From Craterostigma plantagineum (lineage: Eukaryota; Streptophyta; Magnoliopsida; Lamiales; Linderniaceae), in assembly GCA_027422505.1 (NCBI GenBank), contig JAPQWV010000403.1, forward strand, positions 372,001 to 436,000: a stretch of DNA of 64,000 bases, read 5' to 3'. Positions 33,150 to 45,299 of the stretch are shown here, piece by piece. The number at the start of each line of letters is the position of its first letter. The first letter of the stretch is position 1. The translations under genes and the position numbers were made by a program. Below the pieces are notes generated by a model. It was not told where the DNA came from and searched no databases. It saw nothing but the letters and a program-made list of their open reading frames with translations.

Positions 33150-36100
33150 ATGACGATAACAAAAATGTCAATTGAAAAGTTCGACAAATGTGGAGTCTCA
33201 AGATGGAGGCCATACTCATTCAAGACGGTTGTGAGGTGGCGCTTGAAGGCGCAAAGAAGAAATCAACCGAAATGAAGGACGATCAATTTAATGAATTGGA
33301 CTAGAAAGTCAGATCAGCTATTATATTAAATCTCTCTTACGAGGTTTAGAAGAAGTTTCCACGGAGACGACGGCCATGGGTATGTGGGATGCGTTAAGAG
33401 CTATCTACATGAAGAAGACTAAGGAGAACCGGCTTTATTTAAAGCAGAAGCTATATAGTATGAAAATGACGGAAGGTACTTCTATTCATTCGCATCTCGA
33501 TAAATTCGATTCTATCATTATTGATTTGGCGAACGTAGAAGTCAAAGTGACGGATGAAGATCATGCCATAATATTGTTGTGTTCCCTTCTCTCGTCTTTA
33601 AAGCATTTTCGTGACACTATAATATATGGGAAAGATACGATATCATATTCTAGTGTCAAATCTGCATTACAATCGAAAGAGCAGATAGACAGGATATTAC
33701 GGGAGAAACAAGTGGTAGCCAGGCAGAAGGTCTATTTGCACGGGGAAGACCAGAACATAGAGATACTGAAAGTAGCAGATATAAAGAAAGGTCAAAATCC
33801 AGGTACAAAAATAAAGTGTAATTTTTGCAAGAAAAAAGTCACATCAAAGCTGATTGTTATAAATTAAAAAATAAGGAGAAAAATAATCAGCCATTTAATA
33901 AACCCGCCGAAGCTAGTTTAGCTGCTGAAGAGAGCGACGGAACTATTTTTGTAGCAACTGCAGATATTGTTAGGGTGGATCTTAGATTCGGGTTGTTCTT
34001 ACCACATAAGTCGGAGTCGGGATTGTTTTTCCATATATGAAAATTTTGATGGTGGATATGTCTTAATGGGAAGTGATGCTCCGTGTAAAGTTGTTGGAAA
34101 AGGCACAGTTAGGATCAAGATGTTCAACGGAATCATCCGAATGCTCACAGAAGTCAGACACGTTCCAGATATGAAGAGAAATCTTATCTCTTTAGGCACA
34201 CTTGAATCTCAAGGGTGCGGGTTCTCAGGTGAATGTGGAGTTTTGAAAATTGCCAGAGGTGCCCTTGTCGTGATGAAAGCTTGCAGGTCTGAAAATTTAT
34301 ATATTTTGCAGGGAACTACAGTTACAGGTTCCGCTGCAATTTCGACATCCCCGGAGATTGATACCACGAGATTATGGCATATGCGACTTGGACACATGGG
34401 AGAAAAAGGCTTGACGATTTAAGCAAGTGAGGCCTACTTTGCGGTCAAAGTACTGGTAAGATGGACTTTCGCGAACATTGTATTTTTGGGAAGCAGAAAC
34501 GAGTCAGCTTCAATTCGCTAGCACTCCACATGACAAAAGGTACTTTGGACTATATTCATTCTGATGTATGGTGTCCTTCTCGTATTCCGTCCAAAGATGG
34601 CGCAAGATATATGTTAACTTTCATTGATGATTTTTCAAGGTGGGTCTATTTTCTAGTGATGTTTTCCTAACATTTAAATAATGGAAAGCTTTGATTGAAA
34701 AGAAGACAGGAAAACAGATCAAGCGATTGCGGACAGATAACGGCTTAGAATTCTGTGGAAGCGAGTTCAACGAATTTTGCAAGAATGAAGGTATTGCTCG
34801 ACATCACACTGTTAGAATGACGCCTCAACAAAATTGTGTTGTCGAGCGCATGAAACGAACGCTTCTAGGGAGAGCTCGATGTATGATCTCCAACGCTGGG
34901 TTGACAAATGATTTTTGCGCTGAAGCTATCGCTGCAGCATGTTATATTGTCAACTGCTCACCGTGTTCACCGATCAATTTCAAGACTCTTGAGGAAGTAT
35001 GGTCAGGTACTCCTGCTGATTATTCCAACTTAATACTATTTGGGTGCCCAGCTTATATGCACGTAAACGAGGGAAAGTTAGAGCCTAGAGCTGAAAAGTG
35101 TATTTTTCTCAGTTACGCTTCAGGGGTGAAAGGATATAGATTATATAATCCTGATCCCAAGTCACCCAAATTTATAATTAGCAGAGATGTTACGTTTGAC
35201 GAGTGTTCTATGTTACATCCTTCAAAAGAATCTACTAATCGCTCTAATCAAGAAAGGAAAGATAGTGTTCACAGCGAGGTGGAGCTCGAGATCAACAAAG
35301 ATCCTTCAGATGATCCTGCTACGAGTTCAACAGATCAAGAGGATGAGACAGAACGTGATTCAGATCCTGTTGAAGATGAAAGTACCAAACAGGAATATTC
35401 TATAGCTAGAGATAGGGAGAGACGAGAGATTCAACTACCACAGCGGTACGTAAATAGTCGGATGAGGCGCAAGAAACAGGTGGACGCGGCGAACCTTCTA
35501 CCTATTCGGAGGAAATAAGCGATGATAATTCTGATAAGTGATTGGTAGCGATGAATGAAGAAATGGAGTCTCTGCACAAGAACGATACGTGGGTTCTTGT
35601 GCCACCGCCGAAGAAAAAGAAAATAGTCGGATGTAAGTGGGTCTTCAAGAAAAAAAAAGTTTATCTGGTTCTGACGATGCAAGGTATAAGGCAATATTAG
35701 TCACGAAAGGCTATAGTCAGGTACAAGGTGTTGATTTTAATGACGTATTCGCATCTGTTGTTAGGCATAGCTCTGTTCATGTATTACTTGCATTCATTGC
35801 CATGTATGATTTGGAGTTAGAACAGCTTGACGTCAAGACGGCGTTCTTACATGGCGATTTAGATGAACAGATATATATGAAGCAACCTAAAGGCTTCATA
35901 GTTGAAGGCAAGGAAGACCAAGTTTGTTTAATGAAGAAATCCTTATATGGATTAAAGCAGTCTCCAAGACAGTGGTATAAACGGTTTGATTCTTTCATGT
36001 TGGGTCATGGTTTCTCCAGGAGCAAGTATGATAGTTGTGTTTACTTCCGGAAGTTAAATGACAGTTCGTTCATTTATCTATTGTTATATGTTGATGACAG

Positions 36101-36566
36101 GCTCATTGCGGCTAAGAATCTTGCAGAAATTCACCAGTTGAAGGCCTTATTGTTTGGTGAATTTGAAATGAAGGATTTAGGAGCAGCTAAGAAGATTATT
36201 GGTATGGAGATTAGACGTGATAGAGGAGCTGGTAAGTTACACCTGATCCGAGAAAGTTACCTCATAAAGGTTTTGAAGAGATTTGGCATGAACGATGCCA
36301 AACCAGTCAGGACTCCTCTTCCTAGCCATTTTTGGCTATGCGCTGCTCAGTCACCATCATCAGATGAGGAAGAAGCGTATATGGCACGAGTTCCTTACTC
36401 GAGTGCAGTCGGCAGTATAATGTATGCAATGGTATGTACACGTCCAGATATTTCACAGACTGCTAGTGTTGTTAGCATGTATATAGCTAATCCAGGGAAA
36501 GAACACTGGCAAGCAGTGAAGTGGATTGCTCTTCCAGTTTCCAAGTCAAGCATTGCTTGGACTTGA
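33150..36566 (+). pseudogene. Tnt1-like copia gag-pol, broken, RNase H missing
   Basis: Gag block 33376-33867 (MWDALRAIYMKKTKENRLYL), zinc knuckle CNFCKKK near 33820 with the knuckle lost by frameshift, protease WILDSGCSYHIS near 33976, GAG-pre-integrase [12 protein letters not shown] near 34377, integrase 34461-35400 split at ~34670, and reverse transcriptase 35637-36566 (LDVKTAFLHGDLDEQIYM, LLYVDDRLIAAKN). Start near 33150 (ATG after the PBS). Multiple frameshifts and stops occur, plus a small deletion in gag near 33188. After KEHWQAVKW the frame jumps to unrelated sequence near the 3' tail, so the RNase H domain seen in the copy at 51647-56483 is deleted. The polymerase motif is YVDDR rather than the usual YVDDM. 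Confidence 0.9.
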
Positions 36567-36689
36567 TTAGTGTTTTAAAATTGGTGAACTAGCCCGTCGG
36601 GGCTATGGACGGAGGGAGACATAGATAGTGAATAAGGTGTTACTAATTAAGGTGGAGTAATTTTTGGAATCAAGCTCAAGGTGGAGATT

Positions 36690-37179
36690 TGCTAGGTGAT
36701 CTTGATGTTTCACGTGGGACAAAGGAAAAGGCAAAGGGCATTTACTATTCATTTGTCAGGCACCAAACATTTTGGTCAAAAAAGAATGCAAAGAAGCTAC
36801 GCCGATATAATTATTCAAAAGGGATGGCTGCTTTATTTCTTCTTCAGTTCATATGGAAATTCAGTACGATGCCCTATCTATAAATACATATCATTCGACG
36901 AAGAGGAAAATTGCCGCAGCCACACCACAACAGATAAATCTTCAGTCAGTCCGCTCATTTTATTCTCACAGTTGTTGTAGCTGCTTTTATATCACGTCAG
37001 TGTACGTGTCTGTAGTCACTCCACATAATAAAGAAGTTCTACCCTCCGGCCCGTGGAATGTCATTCTGACCGAACCACGTAAATCTTGTGTAACTGTCCA
37101 AATTTATTTTCATCTCTTTTATTTATTATCATCATTTTTCGAGCAAAATAATTATCGGAGATTTTCGCATATCCTTACA
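36690..37179 (+). repeat. 3' LTR of copia element
   Basis: Homologous to 32618-33109 along its length, with scattered substitutions and short deletions such as the loss of GTAG in GACGTAGGTCATT. Confidence 0.9.
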
Positions 37180-37241
37180 GATTTCATGTATACTCTTTGA
37201 CTAATACCATTTATGTGAACTTGAGATAATAATGCTGTTAA

Positions 37242-38165
37242 TGTTGACTAGCTCAGCATTGACAATGTCGAGCTAACATTCCAGCCAACATTGTTGTCTG
37301 TGAATTGATCAACATTCGATTTTATCTTTCATGCCCAAAAACCGTTTAACCTTTTTTAGTGGCTTTATTATACTGATATGCAGGATGAGGTAAAGTGCTT
37401 AAACGAGTCCAAACCGTGTGGAAAGCGTGTGGAGCTGCTTGAACGAATTTAGGAAGTGCAATTACTATAAATAGAAGATTTGAAGATCAAAAGAGAAGTA
37501 GTCAAGCCACGACCAAGATTCGAAGATCTGAATATCAAAAGAGAATCATTCAACCAGCTACCATAATAGGAGATAAGAGATCGACCAATGAGATGAGAAG
37601 ATCGAACTAAATATATACTATATTTAGGGAGATCTTCGAGGAGATATTTGACGAGATATTCAAGGGATCTTTTTACCAATTCAAGATGAGCCAATGCCTA
37701 TAAATATAAGGAGATTTTCGAGCTGCAACTTACGACTTTCGAGAGAGCTTTCATGGAGCTGCTTTGGGCGACATATTGAGCGAAAAATATGAGCGAAGCA
37801 CATATCAGTTTTGAGCGAGTTGTATATTTTAAGAGAGTCGTCTTTTAGCCTAGTATTGAGTTTTCAGAAGTCTTAGTACTTCGTAGTTTTCAGGATCGTG
37901 TCGATTCGTAGTTTTTCTAGGCTTGTTTTTACTATCTTCGGATAGTTGTTTTGCATCCATTGCTGCAGTGGAATTTTGCCTTGAGGCACGCAGCAAGTTT
38001 TATAACTTGCTGCACAGATTTACACCTTGTGTTCATTAGCTTTCGTCACTAAGTAATTACAATATTCCGTTGTGCACCTGAATGTTAGGTTGAGTGTTAC
38101 CCCGACATTTTACCCAACATCTAGTCTATACTTAGTGTTTTACATCCATATTTTACCGAGACCAC
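37242..38165 (+). repeat. Probable 5' LTR of SIRE-like copia element
   Basis: Begins TGTTGACTAGCTCAGC with repeated (C/G)AACATTG words, as in SIRE-type LTRs, and runs up to a primer-binding site at 38172. The exact right border is uncertain (between about 38110 and 38168). No target duplication was found, and the partner LTR is missing because the element is truncated at 40602. Confidence 0.5.
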
Positions 38166-38171
38166 TTTAAA

Positions 38172-38184
38172 TGGTATCAGAGCC
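38172..38184 (+). other. Primer-binding site, initiator tRNA-Met
   Basis: TGGTATCAGAGCC, a perfect match to the usual copia primer-binding site, 37 bp before the gag start. Confidence 0.9.
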
Positions 38185-38221
38185 TCCGCTTGACGTGACT
38201 AAGCGTTTATGATCCTTTATA

Positions 38222-39445
38222 ATGGATGTTACAAGCTCAAACCATCTCGGCAAAGTCCCTGTGTTAGACGGTTCCAATTACGCATATTGGAAGGTTCGCG
38301 TGCAACAATGCATCAAATCCATAGATGTGCGAGCATGGGAAGCTGTGCTTAACGGATACACTCCATCTCGATCTCCTCCAGATGCTGATGGCGAAGTTGT
38401 TGACAAGCCGATTGATGAATGGACAATCCCTGAGAAGAACGCGGTCGAGTTCAACGACAAAGCACTTAATGCCATCTTCTCATCAGTTGATATCTTTATG
38501 TTCAAGATCATTCAAAACTGTACTACGGCGAAGAATGCGTGGGATCTACTCCAGAGGTACTGCGTAGGCGATGCAAGTGTGAGGCAAACCAAACTACGAT
38601 ACCTCCTCAATCAATTTGAAAATCTGAGAATGAAGGAAGACGAGGATATCTCCACATACTTCGGGAAGATTCTGACGATTTCGAGCGAGTGTGTTAGCCT
38701 CGGAGATCCGATTGCTAATAAGGTACTAGTTTCTAAAGCTTTACGTACGATAACTGAAAAGTTTAATGTGAAGGTAGCGGCGGTCGAGGAAGCACACAAC
38801 TTGGCCAATATGGAGTTCAACACGTTGATGAACATCATGAAGAATTACGAGATCAATCTTGACGTTCAAAAGAGAGCTTCACGAGGCAAAAGCATTGCTC
38901 TAGTCAGTCAGTCATCCAAGGTGCAAACTGAAGTTGACCCTGACAATGATGAGGATATGGCTATGCTCGTGAAGAAATTTGCTAAGTTCATTCAGAAGAA
39001 GAATGTCGAGCAGAATATTGGCCCAACATTTAGGAAGGGCCGGAATGCCAAAGCAGAACCTTCGTCTGCGCCTCCATTTTTCAAACACAACTCTGATGGA
39101 AAGAAGAAGAACATCGACTGAGAGACAGTGAGATGCCATGCGTGCTCAGGCTGGGGTCATTACGCCAACGAATGTGCCAATACAATTCGCAAGCACGACA
39201 AAGCTCTTTGGACCGATCTCCCCGATGATGAAGATGATGAACCATGCCCAAAAGAGTCCAAGCAATCATCTGTGACCATACAGTCCTTTTCAGACGACGA
39301 AGAAGAGGAAGATCAACAAATCGGTTTCACTGTGGTAACTGATGTTGAGCCAACATTTGACTCAACATCTGAGAAAAATATCATTTTTGATTATGATGAC
39401 TCAAACTGTTTTGATGGATATTCTAGTTGTGATGAGTCAGATTAG
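38222..39445 (+). pseudogene. SIRE-like copia gag with internal stop
   Basis: Begins MDVTSSNHLGKVPVLDGSNY, a capsid-type gag of the UBN2/SIRE kind (YAYWKVRVQQCI, DALNAIFS-like ALNAIFSSVD, KNAWDLLQRY). A TGA stop at 39119-39121 interrupts it just before a CCHC zinc knuckle, CHACSGWGHYANEC, then an acidic stretch (DDEEEEDQQ) up to TAG near 39443. Apart from these stops the frame is well kept over 400 codons, so decay is limited here. Confidence 0.85.
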
Positions 39446-39453
39446 AAACTGAC

Positions 39454-40602
39454 GTGTGTGCTGAAGTCCAAATCAATGAAGCCGACAATATGTTGTCCGC
39501 GCAATATGAAAAGGAGAAGGCGATGAATGCGGAACTCAAAGCCGAGGTTAAGAAGCTGACCGATGAGAATGAGAATAGCAAAAAGATGATTGAAAGCCTA
39601 CTTGAAGGGATGAACAAAATGGAAGCCGTGCTGACACTTAAGGACAATGAGATTGACATACTTCAAAAGCAAGTCAACGAGGCGAATGAAACTTTCACGA
39701 AGTTGAACAAGGGTAAACCGACCCTTGATGAGGTATTATCTTTAGGTATTGATAATAAGCAAGGTTTAGGATTTAGTTCCCTGCCTAATAATGCTTCAGA
39801 ATCTGTTGTGCATGATAGACCTAAGATAGCATTCGTTAAAGAGAAAACCGAGCATGTTGCGAATGAAAGTAGTGATAATTTGGTTGTCAAAAAGGGAAGC
39901 ATACTACCAGTAAGGATAGACAAGTTAAATGTAATCATTGCATGCAATCTGGTCATATTAAGCCATACTGCTGGAAGTTGAAGGGGGAGATTTCTGCCAA
40001 GAAATCGATGTCGGCTGGAATGTCATCCAACATCTCACTCAACATTGAGAAATCAGGGTCGAAAGATATGTATGGAGAAGACTCGGCTGGCTCACCTTCA
40101 AATTCTAGTAACCCAAATGCTGTTTTATCAACTAAGAAAGTTCGGGTTAAGAAATCTGTTCGTAAATGCCATGTTGTCTATACCTCTTTGCGAACTAACG
40201 TGACAGGTTTTTTTGGTACTTAGATAGCGGGTGTTCCCGACATATGACGGATACCAAAGAGTATCTATGTGATTACGTGCCATTAAGGAGTGGATCTGTG
40301 ATGTTTGGAGGTGGAACTAAAGGGCGAATTCTCGGCCGAGGCAGTTTGAACGTGCCCGACTTTCCCAAGCTGAGCAATGTACTTTATGTAGACGGGCTCG
40401 TAGCCAATCTGATTAGTATAAGCCAGTTGTGCGACGATGACCTTGAGGTAAGATTCAATAAAGAATGTTGTAAGGTTTTTAAACAGCAATCGTGTTCGAG
40501 TTATGGCAGGGAAAAGATCAAGCGAAAATTGCTACTCAGTCGAAGACAAATTCGGATCCAAGGATGTGTGCCAACTCTCAAAGGCCGAGAACGATGTGAT
40601 CC
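39454..40602 (+). pseudogene. SIRE-like copia: coiled coil, second zinc knuckle, protease; truncated
   Basis: A Glu/Lys-rich coiled-coil-like segment (39454-39700) is followed in another frame by a second CCHC knuckle, CNHCMQSGHIKPYC near 39930, then the protease with YLDSGCSRHMTDTKEYL near 40218 and LISISQLCDDDLEVRFN. After one more frame change, RSSENCYSVEDKFGSKDVC is readable to about 40600. Similarity then ends abruptly at Athila LTR sequence, so integrase, reverse transcriptase and the 3' LTR are lost. Two zinc knuckles flank the coiled coil. Confidence 0.8.
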
Positions 40603-41800
40603 GCCGTTGTCACGGCCTTGTGCATGAGACGTCACGCCCGTGACATTTTTCTACTTGGGTTGGTTGCTCACTGCTCGTTGTCACGGCCAGTGACATGATG
40701 TGTCACGGCCGTGACTGATACTTGCGCCACTTGTTGTCCTCTACCCTGTTTAACGGCCTGTGACATGATGTGTCACGACCGTGACTCATAACTGCGGCAG
40801 TTTTATTGCATTCTCCCTGATTTTACGGCCTGTGACATGACATGTCACGGCCGTGACTTGTTCCTTCGGCTTCATAACTTCTTCGTTTTGCCTCATTTTT
40901 GCTCATTTTTCGCCCAATCCCGTCCTATGGCCTTTCAACATCAAAATAGGTATAATTAGTGCAAATAAGTGCCTAAATTTATTATGTAAACTCTATTATG
41001 ACCCCAATAGATACTATAATGAACGTATTAAAATACGTTTATCAAACCCCCACACTTAAGTATTTGTTTGTCCTCAAGTAAATTAGAAGTCAGAGTAGGC
41101 ATCCAATCAAGATTACGGCACAATTGTTCGCAACTTAACATCGTAGCTAGAAAGCACAAAATGGAATCAAGCAAACAATCATGAACAGTACACTAGTGAT
41201 CGGCACCTATCAACCTTAACTTCCTTAGCACTGCTAATCAAGAATCATACCTTACAAGGATTCACTCAAAATCTCTCAGTCAATAGGCTAGCATATTGTG
41301 AATCGCTCAATTCGTGCACTAGTCCAACCCCTACCAGAGGCTTGCAAGCTAATCGCATATTTTCTACTTAAGGTGGCAAGCATAAATCTGAGGGTCTTTT
41401 CGGGTCGAAACGGGTCAAATAATAATGAAGTGACAAGCATAGATACTAACACCCGCAATCTTAAAGCTAGGACACATAAGTGAAAATTCGAAGAATATAG
41501 CATGATCAAACTGTCAGTCACATGCCCCAACATACTACTCAACATTCTTGCTCTGAAATCCTAGACTTTTTTGCCCGATCCTTTCAACTCAGTTCCCTTT
41601 CATTTTTCTGCCATTTCACCTTACTCTAATTTCGTGCACTGCCCTTATTCCCTAAACATCAAGGTTTGGTTTTTTGTCGCAAAGAATACATCGTCACAAT
41701 GAATGTCGTGTACCTAGGGATACTTATTACCAAAACATATATCTTGCAAAAGGTTTATGGGCAGGCTTATGCAAGGGATAGGGTCATTTCAGAAAACGGT
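40603..41800 (-). mobile_element. Athila 3' end: LTR part, purine tract, tail
   Basis: On the minus strand an LTR starts at 41044 with TGATAAACGTATTTTAATACG, close to the start of the LTR at 56484. It continues through the CACGGCCGTG array and is cut at about 40603. Before it is the purine tract TTAAGTGTGGGGG (41047-41060) and TTGAGGACAAA. The 3' untranslated tail of the element extends to about 41800 with no coding frame. The limit at 41800 is approximate. Confidence 0.75.
40620..40860. repeat. CACGGCCGTG palindrome array in Athila LTR U3
   Basis: About four units of roughly 65 bp, each with TCACGGCC(G/A)(G)TGAC half-sites around ATGA(T/C)(G/A)TGTCACG. Examples are at 40680-40710, 40752-40785 and 40825-40857. 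Same motif as in the LTR at 56484. Confidence 0.8.
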
Positions 41801-43340
41801 TAAGTAGGATCGAGTGGTCATGACTTGTGATACGAATCGAATCAAGGGATTGACTCGTTTCATTGACACTGACTCACGGGTCGTACGGTCGAACATGGCT
41901 TATTACTTAAGGAGTGTCAATGACCGACGACAACACTATAGTAGTCTACGTGAACCTTAGATCGAAAGGGGCTTTAACTGAGTTGACTTTGAAGTCTCGA
42001 CTGTCACTAGTTCCCCTCGACCCGATTTGTTGTTGCACGGGTCAGCAGGCCAGATGCGGTCTTGATGATGATTTGTGATTGTCGGGCTTAGACAGTCGAG
42101 TACAGATTCACAGTCTCGCAAGTAATGGAGATGAGTGTCCTATGAGCACGGCGACGGGAATTACAAAATCCTTGGCCAAGGTATTGAACTAACTCATGTG
42201 AGACATGGAGGGTAGTTTGGTAATTTGCCTCGTCTCCGTTTTATTATAGAATCGAGTTTAGTGAGTTTGACATAGACCATGGCTATCACTTGATTGGACA
42301 CAGCCGAAGGGATTATACGTAGCACTGTTATCTATAGTGAGGTTCTGGGATAAAGACTAGGTCGAAATTCGTACACGAATCGGGTTACGGTCCGGTACTG
42401 CAGGATTAGCTAGGTAACTACCGAACTCTTGGATTCCTCCCTTGCCGATTGAGTCGAACCTAGAGAGTCGGGCTTAAAAAGGATCATCAACGACTGATAA
42501 GGAGAGAAAGTGTTTTGGGCCTTAACGGGCGTTGGGCCATGCCTTAATAGGCCTTGAGGCATTTATTGGATCGAAGTTGGACTTCTTATGAAACTAACTT
42601 TAAGACTTGGGCTTGGCCAAGTGCTTAATGAGCTTGAGGATAAAATTGGATTTCATCTTAAGCTAATTTCGAAATATGCCTTTGAGGGTATTTTTGGAAT
42701 TTGCATATTTGATATAAATAAATATGGAATAAAATATTTGGAATATTATTTATTTAAATTTCGAAATTAATCTAGGATTAAGTTTCGAATTACATACCAT
42801 ATTTAAATATACTTAGTTTGACTTGATATTTAAGTTAGTTTTCTAATAATAGCAAGTTTCCTTAAGTTTGGATTTGGAATTCAAAAGAGAGTAAGATTTG
42901 GCAAAAATCTCTCACACTTTAAGTACTAAGATATCGAAATCCAAGCCTTTAAATCGGCTAAGAATTTCATGCTCCAAAGGAAGTGAAAAGAAGTGATTTT
43001 CGAAATCAACCAAAGGCACAAAACACATACCGAACGCACACCCGTTTCTCCCACGCGATGGCTCAGTTCTCTCTAGCCATCTTCAGAGAACTGATTTCGT
43101 GGTATACTGCGACGTCGGCGTGACGATCTAGTGCCATCCACCACCATCGACGAAGTCTTGAAGAAAAGGTCGAGGAACTGCCACTCGCGTCAACTGGTAA
43201 TTCTCTACCGGTTTGACCCGCCCTATTGCATGTCTATGTGTTACTATTCTGATCCGAGCTACGAGGGCAATCGGGGAAGCCGAAAAATCTTTCGTTCCAC
43301 ACCGTTCCCGGGGGCGTGGCATCTCAGGAAGACACCGGGT
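41801..43340. other. No gene seen; unassigned, possibly LTR-derived
   Basis: Moderately GC-balanced noncoding DNA followed by an AT-rich stretch (42580-42850). No retroelement protein, tRNA primer site or paired repeat was recognised. The short frames near 43130-43450 are not supported. Confidence 0.4.
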
Positions 43341-43352
43341 AACCCAAAAATA

Positions 43353-43860
43353 TTGAGTACTACAAGCTGTATATTTAGTAACAAATTTGTCAACGTGAAT
43401 AACAAAATTAATATAACGAATAACAAATTTGTCAGTTTTGCGTTATAACCCTAACATATGCCTAATCGACGAAAAATATATTTATGATGCGATAACAAGT
43501 TTCGAAACAAAATTAACAATTTAAGCTGAAAAAAAAAACCACCTTCATTTACATAACAAAAAGTCTTCGATTGAGTACTACAATGTGTTTATTTAGTAAC
43601 AATTTTGTCAACGGGAATAACAGTACTAATACAACGAGTAACAAATTTGCCAGTTTTGCGATATGACATTTGACCCTAACATATGCCAAATCGAAAATAC
43701 CTGAATGATGCGATAAAAAGTTTCGAAACAAAAATAACAATTTTAAGCCGAAATAGAACACTTACTTTCATTTCCATAACAAAGAGTCTTGTATTGAGTA
43801 CTACAATGTGCTTATTTAGTAACAATTTTGTCAACGGGAATAAGAGTACTGAAAAATAAC
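43353..43860. repeat. ~220-bp tandem repeat, three copies
   Basis: TTGAGTACTACAA starts copies at 43353, 43571 and 43794. Each continues TTTAGTAACAA(A/T)TTTGTCAACG. The first two also share TAACAAATTTG(T/C)CAGTTTTGCG. Confidence 0.8.
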
Positions 43861-45105
43861 ACTTTTTATTCAGAGAAACGTTTTTACCTTCAACACATTT
43901 TCACTGGAATTAAGAAAAATAACATATAACATTCAAAAAAAAAGTTAGGGCACGATCGAAACCCACTTCATTATTCTGAGTAACAATTCACGCATTCTGG
44001 ATAACACATCACTTAGAACATTCTAGAAGATTCTAGATTGTCAGAAATTACAAACTTAATATTACCACATTGCCTGCAAATAATATCACATGTCTGATAA
44101 AAAATAACAATATAAACAAATCTTATAACACATTTGTAACTACAAGTACCACAAAATAGCTAATCAATACCACATTACTATTTCAATTAATTTCGTTCAT
44201 AAATTCATTTCGTTCGGATGTATAAGATTGACATTAATGTAAATGGATGATATGATGAAGCTTAATCACAAAATTTCATTAAAAGACACGTTTTGCGCAA
44301 GTTGGTATCAATATGTGAAAGTTGAGATAAAAAATCATCCAAACATATATCTCTTCCTTCACAACATACTAGTATCTCTTTTAGTGAGACATAATCATTA
44401 TGAATTCCATCACAAACGTGTTCACAGTTCAAAATCAAACCACAAATATCATTTTATATGTCGTAAATCTGTATTTGATACTTTCTGAAAGTTATTTGTT
44501 AAGGAATATTAACAGGATGGTTCGTTAACGTTAACAGTAGATTGCCCACATGTAATACTGCATGTTCGCTAGAAAGTAACAATACAGACCTACTGAACAA
44601 TACTTCTACAGATAATGATACCACATAATAGGTTTCCAGTACCACATTACTAATTCGATTAATTTCGTTCATAAATGCACATTGCTCGAATTTACAAGAT
44701 TAGCATCTTGTAAAAGTATGATTTGATGCATTTATCACACCAAATTCCTTTAAAATCCACATTGTTCGATGGAGGTGGATGATAGTGAATATTTGAGGTC
44801 AATAGTTATGTAAACTTATAAGACTTCATAGCAAAACATAGACTATTATCTTGTTCATTGAAACATAACATATGAATTTCAGCACGCATGCCATCAAAAT
44901 TCAAAATTAAACAACAACTATCATTTTATATGTCGTAAATCATGAAACCTTAAGGTTAACCCTGAACCTTAAACCTTAATCTCCATATATAACCCTAAAC
45001 CTTGGTGCGACGACTACATCAATTTGTAACACATAAACAACTTTTAGTAACATATGTAACTAGTGGATAACAGTTAAATAGTTATTAGTAAGACATTCGC
45101 ACTGA
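43861..45105. repeat. AT-rich DNA with ~475-bp dispersed direct repeat
   Basis: No gene. ACCACATTACTA...TTCGTTCATAAAT occurs near 44170 and 44645, and ATCATTTTATATGTCGTAAATC near 44450 and 44920, pointing to a duplicated ~475-bp block. Short AACCCTAAACCTT-like words lie at 44945-45003. Confidence 0.6.
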
Positions 45106-45111
45106 TTTAGC

Positions 45112-45245
45112 AATCCCGCCCAAAATTTCAATCGTGGCATAAATCCCGCCCAATTTACCCAATCAATCCACAAATCCCGCCCAAAATTTAGCAAGTATAG
45201 TAAATCCATCCAAATCCATCCAAAACCAATATCCCCGCCCAAAAT
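45112..45245. repeat. AATCCCGCCCAAAATTT direct repeats
   Basis: Four copies start near 45112, 45142, 45173 and 45230. Copies 2 and 4 vary slightly (CCAATTT, ATCCCCGCC). The CCCGCC core resembles an E2F-type site, but nothing ties it to a promoter here. Confidence 0.7.
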
Positions 45246-45299
45246 TTATCGAAACAGTTCTGCTAAAGAATATACATATCAATACTTATGAAAAACAAA

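Larger units (their letters stand above)
32618..37179 (+). mobile_element. Complete Tnt1-like Ty1/copia element with both LTRs
   Basis: LTRs at 32618-33109 and 36690-37179 (492 and 490 bp) start TGTTAGG or TGCTAGG and end CCTAACA or CCTTACA. A perfect 5-bp duplication GATTT lies at 32613-32617 and 37180-37184. A primer-binding site follows the 5' LTR and a purine tract CAAGGTGGAGATT precedes the 3' LTR. The internal region keeps gag, protease, integrase and reverse transcriptase blocks but lacks RNase H. LTR divergence is visible by eye (several percent), so the insertion is not recent. Confidence 0.93.

Noticed and set aside
43128..43450. Overlapping short frames in GC-balanced DNA near 43.2 kb
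   Set aside because: No start context, domain or exon structure; more like LTR leader sequence.
45112..45245. E2F-regulated promoter
   Set aside because: CCCGCC-containing repeats resemble E2F sites, but no gene begins nearby (VHA-A is over 1.5 kb away) and they behave as a local minisatellite.
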